Origin: Dendrocalamus latiflorus | Lineage: Eukaryota > Streptophyta > Magnoliopsida > Poales > Poaceae | DNA length: 64,000 nucleotides | NCBI GenBank assembly: GCA_017311315.1 | Contig: CM029671.1 | Location: forward strand, 24,494,227-24,558,226 | Direction of reading: 5' to 3' | Part shown: piece by piece, positions 57,401 through 64,000 of the stretch | Layout of the letters: each line of letters starts with the position of its first letter | How positions within the stretch are numbered: position 1 is the first letter of the stretch | Position numbers and translations under genes: made by a program | The notes under the pieces: generated by a model | Told to the model about the DNA's origin: nothing | What the model saw: the letters and a program-made list of their open reading frames with translations, nothing else | Database searches by the model: none

Positions 57401-59345
57401 CACAGCAAAGGCATGGCTTTCTGCAGACAAACAACAGCAGAGAAAGGTGAGTTGTAGGTTGGGCCAATGGTTTGGATTACATTTTCTTTGCTTTAAAGTT
57501 TAAACCTCTATTAAACTTCGAGGGTGTGAAATTTCAAATTTGGTTTAGTAAAATTAAGAATTATCCTAGAACCAAAACTTGATGTCAGTATCACGGTTGG
57601 TACAAAGTTGAAGGAGAAGCACCAAAACCACAAGCAGTTCCACTCAACCAGTTGATATTACTAAACGTGCGTGTAGACAAGTGTGAACAGTTATTGATAT
57701 TGACTTATTGAGTACCATTCATGTGGTTGCTGTTGCTGCATGTTATTTTAGTGATCAGTTTCCATTTCATTTATGGCTTGGAGCAGGTTCTCCTGAATTT
57801 CCATACAGGCTACGTTCTTATGTGAATTGCAAATCTCCTTGCACTACGTAACTTCTTTCTAGGGGGTGTTAGGCCACGTAGTAGTATATCTTTTCCTCTA
57901 GATCCATCTTACACATGATCTGGCATAGTTTGGTTTGAATTTATTCAGTTGATAGTATATGGTTCTTTTAGTCCTTCAGTAACACTTTTTTCTTCTCAAT
58001 TTTGCAGGTGATGAAATTAAGCATACAAAATAGCATTCCTTCAGAGTACACAAGCATGGTCCTACTTCAGACCAATCAGGAGAATGTAGATGCAGCACAA
58101 AAGGTAGGTCCTACGGCTTATTTTTCCCTTTTTCAGTGTAGAACGTTCGTACAGATAATTTTCAATGAACCAGTAGAGTGTCCGTGCATTGCAACGAAAT
58201 CCCAAAAAAGGTGCTACATAAATATAAGATAGGATCATAAATTGGAAGATGTGGCAGTAATCATAGCATATAACTAATACCATTTCCATGTCCAATGGAG
58301 TTATACAATTTTGTATAGATAGAGCAATTTCCTTGCCTATTATTAACCTGAAGTTAACTGGAAAAAATGAATAAAAACATCTACACTGTCCAATGGGAAA
58401 CCATACAGACATTCTCATGAATTACACATTTCAAAAGAAAAATACGAGAATGGTATACATATGAAAGTATCCGATCAACGTCACCAAGCCATCATCGTCG
58501 CGAGGATTTGTGGCTGGTGCTCGCCGCTTAGCCCTTGAGACCCGACATGCTAGTATGCTACCAGCGTTCTTTCTTTTTAATGGATTGGAGTTGCCTTTGT
58601 CGGTGAGGGGAGAGAGGGAAATAAGGTAGCGGTTGGAAGCAGCGCAAGATCATGAGATATGTTATGGGATTTTTGCTTTCGGTTTACTTCAGAATTCATG
58701 GGAGAGGGTCGACGGATTTGGAAAGTAACTGGCCACCCATTGGCGCTCGTTTATTTTAGAGGAGTCTTGCACAGATGATGGGGTAGGTGGATGGTGTTTT
58801 GCGGGTAATTATCTGCGATTTCAAGGGGTGGGAGGGGCATGAGATGGATGGCGTAGATTCTATCTCGTGGCTAAATCGGACGATTGGGAGGGGGGACGGA
58901 TCGCCTCTGACTCATATTTTTAAGTAGTAGAGATGTAGATGTTGCTTTTGCCAATGCAAGTTAATCTAGAAGAAATGGACCTTACTAGCTTGGTGTACTT
59001 GAACAGGTCAAGCAGAAACTAAAAGGGCACAACGGCCCTGATGTGCCACTACGAACCCCGCTTCGTGGCATAAAACTCGGATTCGGTGACAGAGCCGCAA
59101 CGAGGGAAAATCGCACCACTGGATTTGGCGACGCGAGACCGCCGGAGACGTTCGTGATCCTCAACAAGGCGGCTGGGTGCTGCAGCCGTCTGGCCGACTG
59201 CCTCTGCTGTATGTGCTGCATCAAGGCGTGCAACCGGATGAACGACCAGTGCGCCATCGTGTTGGCGCAGGTCTGCGCGGCGCTCTCGTGCCTCGGCTGC
59301 TACGAGTGCTGCGCCGAGCTGTGCTGTGGAGGGACCGAGTCATAG
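51457..59345 (+). CDS. VIT and von Willebrand A domain protein (inter-alpha-trypsin-inhibitor heavy chain-like)
   Basis: Thirteen exons give 745 aa: 51457-51840, 53018-53167, 53270-53482, 53590-53679, 53948-54061, 54475-54744, 54863-55019, 55336-55413, 56446-56546, 56972-57142, 57372-57446, 58008-58103 and 59007-59345. Introns are phase 0 except the two around exon 8 (phase 1). Residues about 90-280 fit the VIT domain. The vWA domain begins near 318 with VVFVVDTSGSM, a complete D-x-S-x-S metal-binding motif, and MTDGSVDDEH follows. The last 60 residues hold 16 cysteines (CCSRLADCLCCMCC...), a hallmark of the plant family (as in Arabidopsis At1g19110). The biochemical role is unknown; vWA domains mediate metal-dependent protein binding, and the cysteine tail may be lipid-modified. 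The gene appears intact. Confidence 0.92.
56146..56408. mobile_element. Stowaway MITE in intron 8 of the VIT/vWA gene
   Basis: The ends CTCCCTCCGTCCCGCAATAT and ATATTGCGGAACGGAGGGAA are inverted repeats with TA at 56144-56145 and 56409-56410. The element ends 37 bp before exon 9, so it supplies much of the sequence where branch point and pyrimidine signals are expected. It is the same family as 23766-24030. Confidence 0.9.
58170..58933 (-). mobile_element. Non-autonomous Helitron in intron 12 of the VIT/vWA gene
   Basis: On the minus strand it begins TCTCTACTACTTAAAAA after an A, and ends CGTTGCAATGCACGGACACT then CTACTGG before a T. This gives the Helitron hallmarks: 5' TC, 3' CTRR, A|T insertion site and a short terminal hairpin. 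The body is 764 bp with no Rep/helicase, and no target duplication is expected. The 3' end is shared with the remnant at 350-396. Confidence 0.85.
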
Positions 59346-61471
59346 TGTTGCCACCCCGGCGTTGGTCTTGTATTTTGTATGGAGCGTTGGAGATCCGGAG
59401 TGTACATAACAGTGCGCGCGGGAGCCCGTGCTTCCCATAGTCATATACTGTATATCTTGATCTCGCATGATGACCGTCTTCGGCTGTACAACATGTCCAT
59501 GATAAATCATCAGCTTTGGATAACTCGTGAAGTTTGGACTGGCCCAAGTGCTCTGATGCGCTTTACACTACGCAAAAGAGAAATAGCAAACTAGATTCTG
59601 GGAGCACAAGGTACAAGTTATTTGCAGAACTATGAGCCTGTCCTCGTAGTTAAGGATGGAAATGGAACGACGTGGCCTCTCTGACCCCATATGTGGCGAC
59701 ATGAGGTATTTCGGCCTGGTCAACCATTTTGGATGGTGCGTTTTGGGAACTGTACTAGAATAATTCAAACTACCAGAATGCACTTAAGTACTTAATTGTA
59801 GAATAACTCAAGTCTGCTTGCGATTCTCGGTCAATTCCACCACAGTGCCCAAGAACTACGTGCAATAGTTGTGGACTAGTAGTATACTATATTGGCAATT
59901 TGCACGAGTGATGTGTACGCTGCTGGGCGGTGCGGCCAATGAGAGGCACGATCCGAGAGGGCAAGTGTCACGACCAGGCCCCCTCATGTCGGGCTGCCAC
60001 CTGTTTGTTAATGACCGTCTAGCCCTCCCGGCCGGGACACCATTAGGCGCCGGATTTTAGCACCGCAATTAGATTAGTCGCCACGAGGCCGGCCCCCCGA
60101 TCTCGTAACCCCCTGCCTAGATACCGGGGAGATCATCTCGCTCGCGTGTTAGTGGGCGTAATTAAGTGGAGTGGAGGGGCCAGCCCGACCTCCGACGCGG
60201 GCGCGGGGGTTAAACTAGGGCCCGAATGGCTGGGTCCGTGCAAGCCCACGTACGCGCGCCCAGATCGGGTGGACTATACTCGGCTCGATCCGTGTGTTTT
60301 ATCTCTCCGTCGCCCTCGCGCCACGTAGGCCGCTTTGGTTCGAGATCCCTTCCTTGGCCATCGCACCGGGCACCTGGCGCTGGCAGTAGATATGTGTTCT
60401 ATTTTGCTATGTTATTTTCAGTTTATGCCATTTGTCTATTCTATAATACCTAACATTTAAACGCAGTATTTATTTAAGATAAAGTCTAATCTGTACAATG
60501 ATCGCGTTAATCTACACCAATAAACTAACTTTCCATCCGTTTCTTTTTACTTGACGTCCTAGAATCTGTGCCGTTAATTTTTTTATAAAGTTTAACCGAC
60601 AAAATATTTAAAACTATCTAGATTAGCTTTATAAAACTACAGTATTAGATTGTCGTTACAAATACTTTCATAATATTATAATTTTATTAATATATATAGA
60701 TATAAAGTTACCAAAAATAGTGATCAAATTCATATCTCACCTACAAAAATAAAACGTCGAGTGAAAAGGAAAGAAGGGAGTACAAGGAAGGTGCGGTCAG
60801 CTAAGTGCAATTAGATTTAGCTAGGAGGAGTCCCTAAGTGGCGGGAACTCGAGGTCGCGGCTTCCAACTCGGGCTTGATATGATACTCGGCAGGACGTGA
60901 AAAATATCTTGTTAAAAAGCGTTTTTTTTTTCTGCAGACAGCAGTGAGGCAAGCACCTTGTATACTTGTCTGATGACCAGAATTTGATTCTTGCCAAGTG
61001 CCCACCGTATGTCGAATGGGCTATTTGTGTGAATTTTACACTTTGATTTCCGTGATTTGTATCCAGAACAATGTGGGTCGTGACTTCAGCCATCTTAAAT
61101 TTCCCCTTGTATGCATGCATGTAAGCCTGTAACTGGATGCAACAATGCAATTTGGCCACTACGCTCAAGCTAGCCATGGGTTTCTGTAGCAGACTGACAG
61201 TTTCACTAACCCTATTTAATTACCGGGGGTTAGGGGACCCTTGTTGCATCTAAGTCACTAGCTTTCCCTCTGCTCTAGCTTTTACTAAATCTCTCTCGCG
61301 CTCTAAAACTTCTTCCCAATGTACGTACTAGTAGGTGGAGAAGCTTCCAATTAACCGGTGTCCTCACTGACCGATCAGAGAGGACACCTGCAAAACCCTG
61401 AAACTAATCTTGTGTTGCCTCTCAGCTATTGATTCTTTGCTTCTGAAGAAGCTAGCAAAGTGTTGAAGCAT
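59346..61471. other. Intergenic between the VIT/vWA and IGT genes
   Basis: It starts with the VIT/vWA 3' UTR. A GC-rich patch lies at 59930-60390, without a recognised gene. A worn Stowaway is at 60528-60780. The last 250 bp are the promoter and 5' UTR of the IGT-family gene. I saw no clear auxin-response TGTCTC element close to the start. Confidence 0.5.
60528..60780. mobile_element. Worn Stowaway-like MITE
   Basis: It starts with a worn CTTTCCATCCGTTTCTTTTT after TA and ends GAAAAGGAAAGAAGGGAG before TA at 60781-60782. The interior is AT-rich. It lies about 700 bp upstream of the IGT-family start. Confidence 0.6.
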
Positions 61472-62788
61472 ATGGGGGTAATTAAGCTCACTTGCATAAG
61501 TTAATTCAATACTACATAGTATGATGTATGTTATGACAGTTCCTTGTATATGTTCTTTGATCTTCAGAATACGTGTGATGTAACAGTTCCTTTAATTTTG
61601 TTTGCAGATCATTAACTGGATGCAAAATCGCTTCAATGCCAAACAAGAGAAGAAACGGCCCGGCGCCGCCGTCGTGAGCTCGGCTCGCAGTAAGTGACTC
61701 ATTTCATGCATCATGCTTGGTATTTACCCAAGTTTCCACGATCTAGCTACTGCTTGGAGTCCGTACGTGCGATTGTATCTTCACACTCTTGCATGCATGC
61801 GTTTCACGTACGTAGATGCTCCGATCCGAGAGAGTTGCCGCGGCCAAGACGCTCGCGAGGAGAAGAGCCCCGGCGACTGGCCGCCGCAGGGCCTCCTCTC
61901 CATTGGGACGCTCGGGAACGAGTCACCGGCGCCGGCAGAAGTCGGAGGCCTCCGCGCGTCGTCGCAAGACGTGCCGGACTTCACCATCGAGGAGGTGAAG
62001 AAGCTGCAGGACGCGTTGAACAAGCTGCTCCGCCGCGCCAAGTCCAAGTCCAGCGCCCGCGGGTCGACGGTGGCCGCCGACGAGGAGAACCTGCCGCTCG
62101 ACAGGTTCCTCAACTGCCCCTCCAGCCTTGAGGTCGACCGGAGGGTCTCGCTGAAGCTGCCGCAGGCTGCCGACGGCGAGAACGGCGAGTTCTCGCCGGA
62201 CACGCAGATCATACTGAGCAAGGCCAGGGATCTCCTCAACAGCAACGACGGCACCATCAAGCAGAAATCCTTCAAGTTCCTCCTCAAGAAGATGTTCGTC
62301 TGCCGCGGCGGCTTCGCGCCCGCGCCGAGCTTGAAGGATCCGGTGGAATCAAGAATGGAGAAGGTGTTTGTTATGATATGATCAGTGATCACACATGTCA
62401 TGTCTTTATGTATGATCATGCAAATAATGAATATTTCGATCTTTTTCGTGTGTATATATGTGTATGCAGTTGTTTAGGACGATGCTTCACAAGAGGATGA
62501 ACGCTCGCCCGAGCAATGCGGCGTCATCGAGGAAGTACTATCTGGAGGACAAACCGAGGGGGAAGACGCAAAGGGATCGTCGCCATGATGAAGAGGATGA
62601 CAATGGAGAGGATATCTTTAAGTGGGATAAAACAGATTCAGATTGTAAGTACTTACTAGTATTTTACTGCTGTGCCGTACTTTGCACACATGCACGTTTA
62701 GGCGCATGCATGGAAAAATTGCTGGAGTTGTAATTTGAACTGAGTGGGATTTCTTTACTGTTTTACAGTCATTGTTCTAGAGATGTAA
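61472..62788 (+). CDS. LAZY/IGT-family gravitropism protein (DRO1/qSOR1-like)
   Basis: Five exons (61472-61477, 61608-61689, 61816-62363, 62470-62644, 62769-62788) encode 276 aa. The first coding exon is only ATGGGG, a structure known in IGT genes. The protein starts MGIINWMQNRFNAKQEKK. It carries the IGT motif in WPPQGLLSIGTLGNE (IGT at 59-61), a conserved central block KSFKFLLKKMFVCRGGF, and the C-terminal KTDSDFIVLEM motif. DRO1 and qSOR1 act in root-tip gravity sensing and set root growth angle, with auxin-regulated expression; they work at the plasma membrane and statolith-bearing cells. Proximity to exportin-T agrees with my memory of rice qSOR1, so orthology to qSOR1 is likelier than to DRO1. 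All five family regions are present. Confidence 0.92.
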
Positions 62789-64000
62789 AACCAGAGACAC
62801 AAGTTCGAGAATCGAGATCATTACGATTTGCACAATGGTAAGTTATAATGGAACCCTACAGTTTAATTCTTGACATGCTCTGTCAGAATCATATGCGGCG
62901 AGTACCCAATCTTGGATATCCTGATCTTTTGCAGACTACCATGTGATGGTGTCCTGATGCGACAGAAAATTCCCATTACAGTCTGACGTCATAATAATAT
63001 CTACATGTTGAACGTTCAGTAGAACGGCGAATCGATCAGACAGGATATAGCTAGAATGCACAGGGTGTACTACTGAATGAAGTTCACACGTCGACAGGGT
63101 TGTTCAAGCACAAGATTTGAGCTGTTCATAGGAGAAATTATTTTTCAGCCTTGTTTTACTTCCCTTTCCTTTTCCAGATGTCAGATATATCGATGTTTCA
63201 TATATAGTCTCCCCTATATAGCTCTTTTTCATCCTGTGGGATACAAGGAGTTTGATCAGTTAATTAGAGAACCCTCATGTTCTATTTTAATGTGTGGCCA
63301 TCTCAAGTACATGGCCTTGCCCATGGTGCATGAGAATTATACCATGAATGTACAGAAACAGTACTGCAACTGGGGTTCTTGGAAGATGTTAATGGCCAAA
63401 ATTGGTAAGCCAACCTGGAGCTGGGGCTACATCCCAAATCTCCATTGGCATTAGGATCAGCGGCAGCTCCCCGGCACAATTGTGTATGTTTGCGCCCAAC
63501 TTCAGAAAAAAAATGGTGCAGAGGAGTGGGTGCCAAGCAACATTGTATTACCTTTGGCAAATGCCGATGTGCCATTGAATATGTGCTCACTGCTCAGTGT
63601 ATGTGCATCTTACATACGTGTATACACACAGGCTTTGCAGATAGCTAGTGACCTAGTGTGTGCAAATACAGTACTAGTATAATACACTTGTTACCTGTTT
63701 GATATGATTACTGAGAAGCTCTTCACTCTCGAGACATCTGGTCTTTCTCAGTTATGGAAAGATCCTCGGGATCCACAAGAAGAGAGATTAATTAAACTAG
63801 GGGTGATGTACAATGATGTGATGCTATATGTCCGTAAATCTTATTGTATAGGATATAAGGTGATGTGAAGGAATGAGTATAGATAATTAGATCGTCTCTC
63901 ATGTAACAGTTGACTGTATATAAGAAACATGACACATTATGTCATAAAGAAACTATCTATCGAGATATGTAAAAAGATAATTTATTATAGGAGTTGTATT
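62789..64000. other. 3' flank of the IGT gene and intergenic
   Basis: The first few hundred bases are probably 3' UTR. The frame at 63077-63454 has no recognisable motif and I do not call it a gene. No transposon end was seen. Confidence 0.5.

Overview
This is a nuclear segment of a grass (Poaceae) genome. The genes are spliced with GT-AG introns and have GC-rich first exons. Their proteins read like rice orthologues, and the spaces between them are filled with grass-type transposons (Copia, CACTA, hAT, Helitron, Tourist, Stowaway, SINE). From memory, exportin-T and the root-angle gene qSOR1 lie close together on the long arm of rice chromosome 7, so the right two thirds probably corresponds to that region; this needs a synteny check.

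Layout. 1-1500: 3' exons of a decaying fatty-acid-amide-hydrolase-like amidase gene. 2.1-12.5 kb: nested transposons, namely a one-ended hAT element, a Helitron 3' end, a short CACTA element abutting a truncated minus-strand Copia retrotransposon (LTR, primer binding site, long gag, protease, no integrase or reverse transcriptase), and a very recent 1.05-kb tandem duplication carrying a CACTA terminus. 13.8-23.4 kb: a C-terminally short TAF9-like gene, two identical tRNA-Ser(GCU) genes, duplicated intergenic blocks (one pair keeps an empty and a filled MITE site), a 1.25-kb hAT element with an 8-bp target duplication and an internal 113-nt hairpin, and an intact RPL27a gene.

25.2-34.6 kb: a complete exportin-T gene (13 exons, all introns phase 0, 980 aa) with a 3.25-kb transposon-loaded intron and a duplicated splice acceptor. 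40.8-44.9 kb: a four-exon RLCK-VII kinase resembling RIPK/PBL. 51.5-59.3 kb: a 13-exon VIT plus von Willebrand A protein with a cysteine-rich tail; a SINE sits in its upstream region and a Stowaway and a Helitron lie in its introns. 61.5-62.8 kb: a five-exon LAZY/IGT-family gene (DRO1/qSOR1 type) with a 6-nt first coding exon.

The genes do not form a pathway. They are unrelated single-copy functions: tRNA export, translation, TFIID, immune-type kinase signalling and root gravitropism. I found no convincing new multi-gene system. The most notable signals are structural: the duplicated exon/acceptor in exportin-T, the empty/filled MITE pair, the 1,070-bp period tandem duplication with 18-nt filler, long hairpins, and a retrotransposon gag with a repeated CxxC coiled-coil region. 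Exon boundaries were set by eye from splice signals, reading phase and protein similarity recalled from memory; no search was run.
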